Assembly: GCA_035709005.1 (NCBI GenBank)
Contig: DASTFB010000083.1
Coordinates: 1-64,000 of the forward strand
Direction: 5' to 3'
From: Candidatus Methylomirabilota bacterium
GTDB lineage: Bacteria > Methylomirabilota > Methylomirabilia > Rokubacteriales > CSP1-6
Length of the DNA stretch: 64,000 bases
Shown here in pieces: positions 32,096 to 41,329 of the stretch. The notes under the pieces are model-generated. The model saw only the letters and a list, made by a program, of their open reading frames with translations, ran no database searches and was not told the DNA's origin. A program made the translations under genes and the position numbers. The number at the start of each line of letters is the position of its first letter. Position 1 is the first letter of the stretch.

Positions 32096-34226
32096 GGTCC
32101 TGCCGCTCCTCGCGCTCCTGCTGAACGTCTCCCTGGCCGGCATCGCCCTGCTCCGCAATCCCGGCAGCCGCATCAACCGGGTCTTCGCCTACTTCGTCGG
32201 CGCGCTGGCCGTGTGGAACTTCGGGGTCTTCATGCTCCGGAGCAGCGCCGACGAGGCGACCGCCCACTTCTGGGAGATCGTCATCCACGTCGGCGTCATC
32301 ATGCTACCGGCGCTCTATTACCACTTCATCCTCATCTTCCTGGACGCGACCGTTCGCCACCGGCGTTCGCTGGTGGCCGCCTATGCCGCCTCCCTCGCGC
32401 TCATGGTCCTGAACCTGAGCGGCTCCCGGCTGTTCATGACGGGTGTGACGAACACCCACTGGGGGTGGGCCCCGGCCACCGGGCCGCTCTACGTGCCGTT
32501 CTTCGTGGCCTGGAACGCGCTGCTCGTCTACGGCATCGCCTTGCTCCTGGGTGCGTACCGCAGCATCGAGTCCAGCTTCCGTCGGAATCGGGCCCGGCTC
32601 GTGCTGCTGGGGTCGTTCGTTAGCCTGGCCGGCGGGTTCGTGGACTTCGTGCGCTTCATCCTGGCCCGGGTGTATCCGGCCGCCGATCAGATCTATCCCG
32701 TGGGGATTCCGGCCAACATGTTCTTCGCCCTGACCCTGGGGACGTCGATCGTCCGCTACCGGATGTTCGACGTCGACCTGGTGGTGAAGAAGACCGTCGT
32801 CTACTCCGGCGTCGGCGTGGCTCTCACTCTCGTCCTGGCCCTGGTGACCAGCACGGCGGAGCGCTACCTCGGCCTGCAGGGCAGCAGCGCGGTGTGGGTG
32901 GCCGTCCCCCTGGGCATGCTCATGACGCTGTTGCTGAGCCCCCTGGGGCAGAAGCTCGAGAGCCGGATCGAGCGCGTGATGTTCACGCGACGCCACGGGT
33001 GCTACGAGTCGCTGCTGGCCCTCAGCAAGCGGATGAGCGGCATCCTGCACTTCGATGGCCTGGTGGATACGCTGGTCCAGGGGTTGGTCCGCGGCGTACC
33101 CCTTACGCATTGCGTGCTCATGATCCACGACACGGAGGCCGGTGCCTTCGTGCCCTACCGCACCGAGCACGCCCTCGACGCGTCGATCACCACCAATCCC
33201 CTGCCGGCGGCCAGCCCCATCGTCCGCTGGCTGGCGACCCAGGAGGGCGTGCTGGTCAAGGAAGAGGCCAAGCTCAATCCCCGGCTCGCCGGCTTCTTCG
33301 AGGCCGCGGAGAGCGAGCTGGAGGAGATCACCGCCGCCCTGCTCGTGCCCCTGCGCGTGGAGACCAAGCTGATCGCCATCCTGCTGGTGGGGGAGAAGCT
33401 TTCCGGTGAGATCTTCGATCAGGCCGAACTGGACATGCTGTCGCTGCTGGCCAACCAGGCGGCGGTGGCGCTGGAGAACGCCCGGTTGTACGAGGATCTC
33501 GGGCGGACCAATGCCCAGCTCGTCCAGGCCAGCCGGCTCAAGTCCCAGTTCCTGGCCAGTATGTCCCACGAGCTGCGGACGCCGCTCAATTCCATCATCG
33601 GGTTCTCCAAGGTTCTGCTCAACCGCATCGACGGCGAGCTGGGCGAGAAGCAGGAAGCGTACGTGCGCTCGGTGCACAACAGCAGCACCCATCTGCTCCA
33701 GCTCATCAACAGCATCCTCGACATCTCGCGCATCGAGGCCGGCAAGCTCGATCTCAAGCGGGAGGACTTCGACCTGCCCGAGCTCATCGACGAGTGTATC
33801 GAATCGTCGCTGCCCCTGCTCCGTGGCAAGCCGCTCAAGCTGGAGAAGGACGTGCCCGTGGACGTGCCCCGGCTGACCGCCGATCGAACCAAGATCAAGC
33901 AGGTGCTGCTGAATCTGCTCTCCAACGCGGTGAAGTTCACGCCGGGGGGCCGGGCCCTGGTCCGGGCCCGCCTGGAGGGCGACCAGGTCCACGTGAGCGT
34001 GAGCGATACGGGCATCGGCATCCGCAAGGCCGATCTGAGCCGGCTGTTCGAGCCCTTCGAGCGTCTGGAGAACCCGCTGGCCCGGCAGGCCGGCGGCACC
34101 GGCCTGGGGCTGGCCATCAGCAAGAAGTTCGTCGAGCTGCACGGTGGCCAGATGTGGGTGGAGAGCCGCGAGAGCCTGGGGTCGACCTTCCACTTCACCC
34201 TGCCGCTGCGATCAGGGGCCGCGTGA
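32082..34226 (+). CDS. membrane sensor histidine kinase (multi-TM, GAF, HisKA, HATPase)
   Basis: A 714-residue kinase. Residues 1-290 hold about nine hydrophobic segments, resembling the 7TM sensor domains of bacterial kinases. A GAF domain follows at about 325-480. The phospho-acceptor is His496 in SMSHELRTPLNSIIGFSK. The ATPase has the N box LLNLLSNAVKFTPGG, G1 SDTGIGI, and G2 GGTGLGLAISKK. ATG 32082 overlaps the acetyltransferase end by 14 nt; the stop overlaps the hybrid kinase GTG. It probably passes phosphate to the N-terminal receiver of that protein. Confidence 0.9.
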   Translation: MSLHKVLPLLALLLNVSLAGIALLRNPGSRINRVFAYFVGALAVWNFGVFMLRSSADEATAHFWEIVIHVGVIMLPALYYHFILIFLDATVRHRRSLVAAYAASLALMVLNLSGSRLFMTGVTNTHWGWAPATGPLYVPFFVAWNALLVYGIALLLGAYRSIESSFRRNRARLVLLGSFVSLAGGFVDFVRFILARVYPAADQIYPVGIPANMFFALTLGTSIVRYRMFDVDLVVKKTVVYSGVGVALTLVLALVTSTAERYLGLQGSSAVWVAVPLGMLMTLLLSPLGQKLESRIERVMFTRRHGCYESLLALSKRMSGILHFDGLVDTLVQGLVRGVPLTHCVLMIHDTEAGAFVPYRTEHALDASITTNPLPAASPIVRWLATQEGVLVKEEAKLNPRLAGFFEAAESELEEITAALLVPLRVETKLIAILLVGEKLSGEIFDQAELDMLSLLANQAAVALENARLYEDLGRTNAQLVQASRLKSQFLASMSHELRTPLNSIIGFSKVLLNRIDGELGEKQEAYVRSVHNSSTHLLQLINSILDISRIEAGKLDLKREDFDLPELIDECIESSLPLLRGKPLKLEKDVPVDVPRLTADRTKIKQVLLNLLSNAVKFTPGGRALVRARLEGDQVHVSVSDTGIGIRKADLSRLFEPFERLENPLARQAGGTGLGLAISKKFVELHGGQMWVESRESLGSTFHFTLPLRSGAA

Positions 34227-37200
34227 CCGTCCCGATCCCCTCGCGCCCGACCCGCGGGGTCAAGATCCTGCACATCGAGGACAATCCCGACAACCGGGTC
34301 CTGGTGCGAGCCCTGCTCGAGGCGGAGGGCTATACCGTCGTGGAGGCCGAGGACGGCCTGAGCGGCATCGAGGTCGCCCTTCGCGAAGAGCCGGCGCTGG
34401 TCCTGCTGGATATCAACCTGCCCGGCGTCGACGGATACGAGGTCGGGGTCATCCTCAAGTCGTTCCCCAGCCTCGGTGTCACCCCGGTCATCGCCGTCAC
34501 CGCCTACGCCATGGAGGGCGATCGGCAGCGGACCCTGGTGGCCGGATGCGACGGCTACATCCAGAAGCCGATCGACGTGGACCAATTTCCCCGCCAGGTC
34601 GAGGAGTTCCTCCGCGGCAAGCGTGAGCGGGTGGACGAGGTGGAGGCCGGCCCGTACCTGCGCGAGCTGAACCAGCGACTGGTCTACCGGCTGATCAGCC
34701 AGGTCGAGGAGCTCAAGCGGCTGAACCAGCACTTCGTGCGCCGGGCCGTGCAGCTGGAGGACTTGCACGAGGCGGTGCAGGACATCACGGCCGAGCTCGG
34801 GCTCGCGCCGATGCTGGAGCGGCTGCTCCGGGCGCTGGCCCGGGCGCTGGGCACGGTGAGCCTCACCGTGGAGCTCACCGACCCGGCGGGCATGCGGGTG
34901 ACCGCCGCCGGCACGCCGTTCGAACGCGGCGCCGGCGTGCTGGGCGCGACGGTCGCCGACGAGTGGGTCGAGGTCGAATGGAGCCTGCCCCTCAACGTAC
35001 GCGGCCGCGCGTTGGGGACACTGACGGCGCGGCACGTGGTGCCGCCGGGGGCCCGGTCCGATGAGGAGCAGCTGCTCAAGATCGTGGCCAACCAGCTGGC
35101 CATTGCCGTGGAGAACACGCGCCTCTACACGGAGACCCAGGCCCGGCTGCGGCAGACGGAGACGCTGCTCGGCGTGAGCCAGGCCGTGGGCTCGGCCCTC
35201 ACCATCGCCGAGGCCGCCCGCCGCACGACGGAGGCCCTGGTCCGCGCGCTGGGCGCCGACGTGGGCGGGGCCTGGCAGCTCACGCCAGCCCGGGACCGGC
35301 TGATCCCGCTCGGCGGATACCGCGTGCCGAAGGAGGTGTTCGCGGCCGCGGCCGAAACACTGCCCGCCAGCGGAAGCGTTTTGCTCGAGCAGATGCTGCG
35401 GGGCCAGGGCCCGATCTACGCCAGCGACAGCACCGCCGATCCTCGCTTCGACCATCCGCTGCTCAGGCTGCTCCCCCACAAGTCCGCCCTCGTGGTGCCC
35501 ATGCGCGTGAAGGACGAGGTCCTCGGCGGCTTCGCGGTGGCCTGGCTGCACCAGCACCACGAGTTCCGCCCGGAAGAGCTGCGCCTGGTGGAGGGGATCG
35601 CCCGACAGGCCGCGGTCGCGATCGACAACGCCCGCCTGCTGGAAGCCGAGCGGGAGACGCGCGACCGCCTGGCCGCGTCGCAGACGCGCTACCGGGAGCT
35701 GTTCGAGAACGTCATCGACATCGTGTACCTGCACGACTTCATGGGCCGGCTGCTGGAGGTGAACGAGGCAGCCGTGCGGGCCAGCGGCTATCCCCGTGAC
35801 GAGCTGCTAACGATGAGCGTCCACGATCTGGTGGCGCGCGAGGAGCAAGAGCGGGTGATCCAGATGGTGGGGCGGCTGGCCAGCGGCGAGCGCCAGGTGG
35901 AGTCCCTGGTCGCCGAGTTCGTCAACCGCGACGGGGCCCGCCTGATCCTGGAAGCCGTGGGACGGGTGGTGGTCCAGGACGGCAGGCCCGCCGCCATTCT
36001 CGTCTCCGCGCGCGACGTCACCGTCCGCCGCCGGCTCGAGCGCCGCCAGGAGACGCTGGTGGCGCTGAGCCGCGAGCTGGCCAGCGAGATCGACCTCGAG
36101 CGCCTGCTGCCGCGCATCGTCGAGGAGGCCCGGCGGCTCATCGGTATGCACTCGGCGCTGCTGCTGCTGCTCGAGGACGACGAACTAGTCCTGCGGGGGG
36201 CGTCTGCGGTCGACGAGGCGATGCTGGTGCCCGGCGAGCTGGGGGCGACGCCTAATCTCTTGCGGATCGCCCTGCGCGAGCGCCGCCCGCTGGTCTACGC
36301 TAACCTCGCCGCCGATCCCGCCTGGCGACCCACGCGCCTGGTCGGCGAGTTCGGCTACCGCGCGATGCTCGCCGTCCCGCTGACGGTGAAGGAGCGGACG
36401 CTGGGTATTCTACAATTGCTGCATCGGGAGCCCCGGCAGTTCGCCCTCGAGGAGATCGAGTTCCTGCGCGCGCTGGCCACGCAAGCCGCGCTGGCCATCG
36501 AGAACGCTCGGCTCTTCGCCGCCCGGCGCGAGGAGGCCGAGATCTCGGCCGGGCTGCTCCGGCTGGCCAAGGCTATCGAGGGTGTCCAGGAGCTGGACGA
36601 GGTGCTGACAACGGTGGTCCGGACGACGACCGATCTGGTGGGGCGACGCCAGTGCCTGCTGTTCCTCCTCGACCCCGTCGATCAATCGTTGCTGCCGCGG
36701 GCGGCCGCGGGACTTCCCCCGGAACACCGCCCGGCGTTCGAGAGCCTCCGCGACGCCGCTCACCTGCCTTCCCTGAGCGCCGCCCTGCGCAGCCAGGACC
36801 CGGTGACCCTGGACGATGCCGGCCCGGACGCCCAGCAGTGCCCGGCCCTGGCCGCGGTGCTCGGCCTGCGGGCGATGCTGCTGGCGCCCATGGTGAGCGG
36901 CGGCCGGGTGCTGGGCGCGCTGGGCATCCACACTCCGGGCAGCCGCGAGGTCTTCTCGGCCAAGGAGGTGGCGCTGGCCCGCGGCATCGCGGCCCACGCC
37001 GCCGTCGCCATCGACAAGGCCCGACTCTTCCAGCAGACCCAGATCCGGCTTCGGGAAACCGAGACCCTGCTCAACATCACCAAGGCCGTGAGCTCCACCC
37101 TCGATCCCACCGAGACCATGCGGCGGGTGGCGCGTGAGATCGCCCGCACGCTCGGCGCGGACATGGTCGGAGCCTACCTGGCCGACGCCACCCAGGAGGC

Positions 37201-39181
37201 GCTGCACCCGATCGCCGGCTACCGCGTGCCTCGCGAGCTCTACGACGACTTCCTGCGCTTTCCCATCCCCATCAAGGGCCATCCCGCGATCGAGGAGGCA
37301 TGGCAGAGACGCCAGGCGGTGTGGTCCAACGACGCCCCCGGCGACCCCCGAATTCATCGGCCGAGCTTCGACCGCTTTCCCCACCAGTCGCTGCTGTTCG
37401 TGCCCATGATCGTGAAGGCCCAGCCGATCGGCGGCTTCTTCGTCATCTGGTGGACGGAGCGCCGCGACTTCCGGCCCGACGAGATCCGCATCGTGGAGGC
37501 CATCAGCGACCAGGCCGCCATGTTCATGGAGAACGCCCGGCTCTACTCGGAAGCGACCCGCCAGCGGCGCGAGGCCGAGGAGCTCGCCCGCCTGGCCCGA
37601 ATGCTGACGCAGAGTTTGGACGCCGCTGACGTAGGCGAACGCATCGTGGAGAGCGCCCTGGCGCTCCTGGGCGGCTCCTTCTCCGTCCTCCGCCTGCTCC
37701 AGCCGGACGGGACGCTCAAGCTCATCGCCGCCAAGGGTGACGCCCAGACGATCGCCGTCCTGCCCGCCGTCGCGCCGGCGAGAGAGGGCGTCGTCGGTCA
37801 AGCCGTGGCCCAGGGGGCGCCCGTATGGTCGGCCAGCATCGGGGAGGAGGAGCTGGCCGTTCCGCTGCGGGTCAAGCGGGAGATCATCGGGGCCCTCGGC
37901 GTGGGCGCGTCCCCCGGCCGCCGATTCACCGAAGCGGAAGTGGCGCTGGTGCAGACGTTCGCCGACCAGGCGGCCACGGCGCTGGAGAACAGCCGGCTCT
38001 ACGGCGACCTCAGGACCGCGCTGCAGGCCGTGGAGGAGTCCCAGCGGCGTATCGTGCAAGGCGAGCGGTTGCGCGCCCTCGGGGAGATGGCGGGCGGGGT
38101 GGCCCACGACTTCAACAATGTGCTCGCCATCATCGTGGGCCGGGCCGAGGTCCTCCTGAGCGAGACCGAGGACCTTGATCTGCAGCGGCAGCTCAACGTC
38201 ATCGTGAAAGTCGCTCTCGACGCCGCCCAGACGGTCAAGCGGATCCAGGAGTTCACGCGCGTCCGCCGCGCCCGGCCCTTCCAGCAGGTCACGCTCCATC
38301 AACTGGTCGAGGAGATCGTGGAGGTGACCCGGTCGCGCTGGAAGGACGAGGCGCAGTCCAAGGGCATCCGCTACGAGGTGGTCGTGGAAGCCGGCGTCAC
38401 TCCCGTCATCGCCGGCGACCCGTCGGAGATCCGCGAGGCCCTCACCAACATCATCTTCAACGCGCTGGACGCGATGCCCGAGGGCGGCCGCCTGACCCTG
38501 ACGACCGGCGTGGACGAGGGGCGGGTGTTCTGTGCCATCACCGACACCGGAATCGGCATGTCGGACGACGTCCGCCAGCGCATCTTCGATCCCTTCTTCA
38601 CCACCAAGGGCGAGCGGGGCACGGGCCTGGGGCTGAGCGTCGTGTACGGCATCATCGGCCGTCACAACGGGGAGATCGACGTGCAGAGCCGCGCCGGTCA
38701 GGGGACGACGTTCACGCTCCGGTTCCCGACGGGCGAGCCCGCCGACCGGGAGACCGTGGCTGCGATCGGGACGGCGCCGCTCAAGAGCAGCGGGCGCATC
38801 CTGGTGATCGACGACGAGACCGACGTGGGGGACGTGCTACGTGACCTCCTCACACGCGATGGACACAGCGTGGTCGTGTGCCACGACGCCGAGGCCGGGC
38901 TGCGCCAGTTCCAGGCGGAAGCCTTCGACCTGGTCATCACCGATCTGGGCATGCCCGAGGTCTCGGGCTGGGAGGTGGCCCGTCAGGTCAAGCTGGCGCG
39001 GCCGGAGACCCGTGTCGCCATGGTCACGGGATGGGGGGACCGCATCGATCTGGCCGAGGCCGAGGCGCGGGGCGTGGACTTCGTCGTCGCCAAGCCGTTC
39101 AAGCGTGACCAGATCCGCGAGGTCATCGCCGCCGCGCTCGGCGGCGTGCCCGATCAGCGTTCCTCGCCCGCCGGGACCTGA
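34223..39181 (+). CDS. giant soluble hybrid histidine kinase: REC, multiple GAF, PAS, HisKA, HATPase, REC
   Basis: A 1652-residue protein with no membrane segments. In order: receiver (Asp63 in LVLLDINLPG); GAF-like (about 195-310); GAF (325-475); PAS (490-600); four further GAF domains between about 615 and 1260; a kinase core with phospho-acceptor His1295 in GGVAHDFNNVLAI; ATPase motifs (NIIFNALDAMPEGG, DTGIGM, GTGLGLSVVYGI); and a C-terminal receiver with Asp1574 in LVITDLGMPEVSG. GTG 34223 overlaps the upstream kinase stop. Six stacked GAFs are many even for this class and imply several inputs. The end overlaps the convergent PAP2 gene by 28 nt. There is no DNA-binding output. Confidence 0.9.
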   Translation: MTVPIPSRPTRGVKILHIEDNPDNRVLVRALLEAEGYTVVEAEDGLSGIEVALREEPALVLLDINLPGVDGYEVGVILKSFPSLGVTPVIAVTAYAMEGDRQRTLVAGCDGYIQKPIDVDQFPRQVEEFLRGKRERVDEVEAGPYLRELNQRLVYRLISQVEELKRLNQHFVRRAVQLEDLHEAVQDITAELGLAPMLERLLRALARALGTVSLTVELTDPAGMRVTAAGTPFERGAGVLGATVADEWVEVEWSLPLNVRGRALGTLTARHVVPPGARSDEEQLLKIVANQLAIAVENTRLYTETQARLRQTETLLGVSQAVGSALTIAEAARRTTEALVRALGADVGGAWQLTPARDRLIPLGGYRVPKEVFAAAAETLPASGSVLLEQMLRGQGPIYASDSTADPRFDHPLLRLLPHKSALVVPMRVKDEVLGGFAVAWLHQHHEFRPEELRLVEGIARQAAVAIDNARLLEAERETRDRLAASQTRYRELFENVIDIVYLHDFMGRLLEVNEAAVRASGYPRDELLTMSVHDLVAREEQERVIQMVGRLASGERQVESLVAEFVNRDGARLILEAVGRVVVQDGRPAAILVSARDVTVRRRLERRQETLVALSRELASEIDLERLLPRIVEEARRLIGMHSALLLLLEDDELVLRGASAVDEAMLVPGELGATPNLLRIALRERRPLVYANLAADPAWRPTRLVGEFGYRAMLAVPLTVKERTLGILQLLHREPRQFALEEIEFLRALATQAALAIENARLFAARREEAEISAGLLRLAKAIEGVQELDEVLTTVVRTTTDLVGRRQCLLFLLDPVDQSLLPRAAAGLPPEHRPAFESLRDAAHLPSLSAALRSQDPVTLDDAGPDAQQCPALAAVLGLRAMLLAPMVSGGRVLGALGIHTPGSREVFSAKEVALARGIAAHAAVAIDKARLFQQTQIRLRETETLLNITKAVSSTLDPTETMRRVAREIARTLGADMVGAYLADATQEALHPIAGYRVPRELYDDFLRFPIPIKGHPAIEEAWQRRQAVWSNDAPGDPRIHRPSFDRFPHQSLLFVPMIVKAQPIGGFFVIWWTERRDFRPDEIRIVEAISDQAAMFMENARLYSEATRQRREAEELARLARMLTQSLDAADVGERIVESALALLGGSFSVLRLLQPDGTLKLIAAKGDAQTIAVLPAVAPAREGVVGQAVAQGAPVWSASIGEEELAVPLRVKREIIGALGVGASPGRRFTEAEVALVQTFADQAATALENSRLYGDLRTALQAVEESQRRIVQGERLRALGEMAGGVAHDFNNVLAIIVGRAEVLLSETEDLDLQRQLNVIVKVALDAAQTVKRIQEFTRVRRARPFQQVTLHQLVEEIVEVTRSRWKDEAQSKGIRYEVVVEAGVTPVIAGDPSEIREALTNIIFNALDAMPEGGRLTLTTGVDEGRVFCAITDTGIGMSDDVRQRIFDPFFTTKGERGTGLGLSVVYGIIGRHNGEIDVQSRAGQGTTFTLRFPTGEPADRETVAAIGTAPLKSSGRILVIDDETDVGDVLRDLLTRDGHSVVVCHDAEAGLRQFQAEAFDLVITDLGMPEVSGWEVARQVKLARPETRVAMVTGWGDRIDLAEAEARGVDFVVAKPFKRDQIREVIAAALGGVPDQRSSPAGT

Positions 39182-39783
39182 GCGGCCCAGGCCGCCGCCG
39201 AGGCCAGGGCCAGACCCAGGACGGCCCCGCCCAGCGCGTCGAGGGGCCAGTGCGCCCGTAACACGATTCGCGCCAGCGCGACCAGCAGAACGATGAGGAC
39301 CGCGCCGACGCGTACGGCCAGGCGCACGCCGCGTGAGGGCACGCCGGCGATCAAATAGCCGAGCGCGCCGAAGAAGGCCGCGGCCGCAGTGACGTGGCCG
39401 CTGGGGAACCCCAGCGAGAGGTCTTCGGGCCGGGTCCGCCCGATCAGGTGCTTCACGAGGCTCTCGGCCAGGGGCGTCGCGACGATCAGGCCCACCCAGG
39501 CCCGCCAGCGCTCGCGCGCGCCGGGGAACAGGGCGAACAGCACCACGGCGCCGGGGAGGATCAGGCGCCAGTCACCGGCGAGGTTGATCACGTCGAGGAC
39601 GGCCACGAGCGTCGGCGACGCCCAGCCCAGGAGCGCGTGCCGGACGTCGGTCTCGGCCTCCACGGTCCCGACCAGCACCAGGACCACGAGCCCGGCGAAG
39701 CCGCCGCCGGCCAGCGCCAGCACGGTGAGCGGCAGCGGGCTCCGTGGTATCAGCGAGCGCGGCCCTTCACGGTGAACGAGCAA
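39154..39783 (-). CDS. PAP2-family membrane phosphatase
   Basis: Up to 209 residues, with five or six hydrophobic segments. The three-part acid-phosphatase signature is complete: KHLIGRTRP, FPSGHVTAAAAFFG and RIVLRAHWPLDALGG. Enzymes of this type dephosphorylate phosphatidic acid, PGP or undecaprenyl diphosphate. The longest frame starts at a TTG (39783) overlapping the copC end by 34 nt; a GTG at 39723 is an alternative start. It is the last gene of the copper/cytochrome operon on this strand and may be only loosely linked to it. Confidence 0.8.
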   Translation of the reverse strand: MLVHREGPRSLIPRSPLPLTVLALAGGGFAGLVVLVLVGTVEAETDVRHALLGWASPTLVAVLDVINLAGDWRLILPGAVVLFALFPGARERWRAWVGLIVATPLAESLVKHLIGRTRPEDLSLGFPSGHVTAAAAFFGALGYLIAGVPSRGVRLAVRVGAVLIVLLVALARIVLRAHWPLDALGGAVLGLALASAAAWAAQVPAGEER

Positions 39784-40124
39784 GCGGCCTCGACGACGTG
39801 ACCGTCGACGGACAGCACGCGGTAGCGCACCGTGTAGGTGCCGGGGGAGATCGGCGGCAAGGCGACAGTGAGGCGGCGGGGATCGTCCCGGCTGACCGTT
39901 CCGTCGCCGCGGTCCACGCGCCGGCCCTCGGCGTCCTCCACCGACACCCGAGAGTAGGCGCCTTCCAGCCGCTCGCTGAACCAGAGCTCTACCCGCCCAG
40001 GGGGCTCGCTGACGACGGCGCGTCGTGCGGGCACCGACTTGACGAGAAAGGCGTGCCCCAGCACGCCGACGGGTGCCAGAGGCAGCAGGCCGATGAGACC
40101 GGCGATCAGGCGCGGCGCCCTCAC
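39750..40124 (-). CDS. copC: CopC-domain copper-binding protein
   Basis: A 124-residue exported protein: a signal-like hydrophobic stretch (RLIAGLIGLLPLAPVGVLG) is followed by HAFLVKSVPARRAVV, where the first His is the classical N-terminal copper ligand after signal cleavage. The Ig-like fold continues with VELWFSERLEGAYSRVSV and ends with GTYTVRYRVLSVDGHVVEAACSFTV, carrying the late His. GTG 40124 overlaps the preceding gene's stop. It fits the CopD-type and CusF-like genes upstream in a copper-handling operon. Confidence 0.85.
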   Translation of the reverse strand: MRAPRLIAGLIGLLPLAPVGVLGHAFLVKSVPARRAVVSEPPGRVELWFSERLEGAYSRVSVEDAEGRRVDRGDGTVSRDDPRRLTVALPPISPGTYTVRYRVLSVDGHVVEAACSFTVKGRAR

Positions 40125-40300
40125 TCCGGACGTCCGCGCCGGGCCAGCGCGCTCACGATGGCCACGAGGGCGACGCCCAGCAGCAGCACGACGGCCGCCC
40201 ACATCAGCGCCTGCGCCAGCGGGCTTGCCGGAGCGGCGCGGGTCGCATCTCCGTGATCGGCCCAGGCCGCGGCCACGGAGGCCAGGGCGCCGGCGATCAC
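40121..40300 (-). CDS. small membrane protein of unknown function
   Basis: A 59-residue protein with one clear membrane segment (ALMWAAVVLLLGVALVAIVSAL) and a basic C-terminus (ARRGRPE). The N-terminal part (VIAGALASVAAAWADHGD) resembles a signal sequence. GTG 40300 overlaps the cytochrome gene stop as GTGA; an ATG at 40318 is an alternative start. It overlaps copC likewise, so it is clearly within the operon. No family is recognised. Confidence 0.6.
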   Translation of the reverse strand: MIAGALASVAAAWADHGDATRAAPASPLAQALMWAAVVLLLGVALVAIVSALARRGRPE

Positions 40301-41304
40301 TGGCCGGCCGCCTCCCATTCGAAGACGACGGAGACGGCCCGCGTAAATCGGTCCCTGGCGAGCGGGAGCGTGGTGGGCCCGATCGACAGGGTGATCTTCT
40401 GCGTACGGGGGGGCAGGGTGAGGTCCAGACGGTAGTGAAAGCCCTGCTCGCCCATCTGCGGGACCAGGCGCAGCCGCTCCGTCGGCCGGCGTTCGGCCTG
40501 CACCGCGGCGATGATGGGCAGGTAGGGGACGGGCTCATCGAACTCCCGATCGGTGACGAACACGCTGAGCCGGCCCGGGCCGAGCATCGGTTTCGTCGCC
40601 GCGGACTCATGTCCGGCCGCGTGATGGTGCCCGGCGCCGGGGTGCTCGCGGGCGGGCGCGGGTGACACGTAGACGAGCCGGATGCGATAGTCGCCAGCCA
40701 CCTGCTCCCGCTCGATCTCATGCCCGTCGTGAGGGGCGTCTGATGCGCCGGTGAGCGACTTCAAATACGCGACGAGGTCGAGCCACTGCGCCAGCGAGAG
40801 GTTGTCCGCGAAGCTCGGCATAGTGGACAGGCCATCGGGCCCGGTATAACCGGGGCCTTCTAAGATGACGTGGTTCGGCGCCAGGACCGACTCGGCAAGG
40901 TACTCGGCCGGATGCTTGCCGCCCATGCCCGTCAGCTCCGGCCCCTTGGCCTGCGCCTCGTCGGCCGGCGTCGGTAGCAGCTCGCCCTTGATCACGTGGC
41001 ACTTGTGACACTCGAGGTCGGCGAAGAGCTGCCGGCCCCGGGCGGCGTCTCCGGCGGGCACCGCGAACTTCCAGCCCCGCGGAACGCCGCCGGCCCGATG
41101 CAGCTCCTCCATCGTCACCCGTCGGGGACTGCGCGGACCGGGCACCGGCGCGGGGCTGGTCGGCGCGGCCGGAGCGGCGGCCTCCTGGCCGTGGCCGCGA
41201 TGCGAATGCTGAGCGAGAGCGAGGCCGATGCCCGACAGGGCGAGCGCGGCCACGACGCCGACGCCCCCGAGCAGGATGGAACGCGTACCGCGGCTGATGC
41301 CCAT
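40297..41304 (-). CDS. exported cytochrome c with a C-terminal metal-binding-like domain
   Basis: A 335-residue protein. Its hydrophobic N-terminal segment is followed by a His-rich stretch (AQHSHRGHGQ) and one haem site, CHKCH, in a monohaem domain whose later Met is in STMPSFADNL. The C-terminal 130 residues form a beta-rich domain (GDYRIRLVYVSPAP, then GHHHAAGHES, then GPGRLSVFVTD) that recalls periplasmic P19/Tp34-type metal proteins. ATG 41304 is chosen because GGAGAAG lies 8 nt upstream; a TTG at 41319 is possible. Such a haem/metal fusion in a copper operon suggests redox handling of copper or a link to the CopD-type fusion upstream. Confidence 0.72.
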   Translation of the reverse strand: MGISRGTRSILLGGVGVVAALALSGIGLALAQHSHRGHGQEAAAPAAPTSPAPVPGPRSPRRVTMEELHRAGGVPRGWKFAVPAGDAARGRQLFADLECHKCHVIKGELLPTPADEAQAKGPELTGMGGKHPAEYLAESVLAPNHVILEGPGYTGPDGLSTMPSFADNLSLAQWLDLVAYLKSLTGASDAPHDGHEIEREQVAGDYRIRLVYVSPAPAREHPGAGHHHAAGHESAATKPMLGPGRLSVFVTDREFDEPVPYLPIIAAVQAERRPTERLRLVPQMGEQGFHYRLDLTLPPRTQKITLSIGPTTLPLARDRFTRAVSVVFEWEAAGQ

Positions 41305-41329
41305 GGCTATCTTCTCCAAGCGCGACGGC

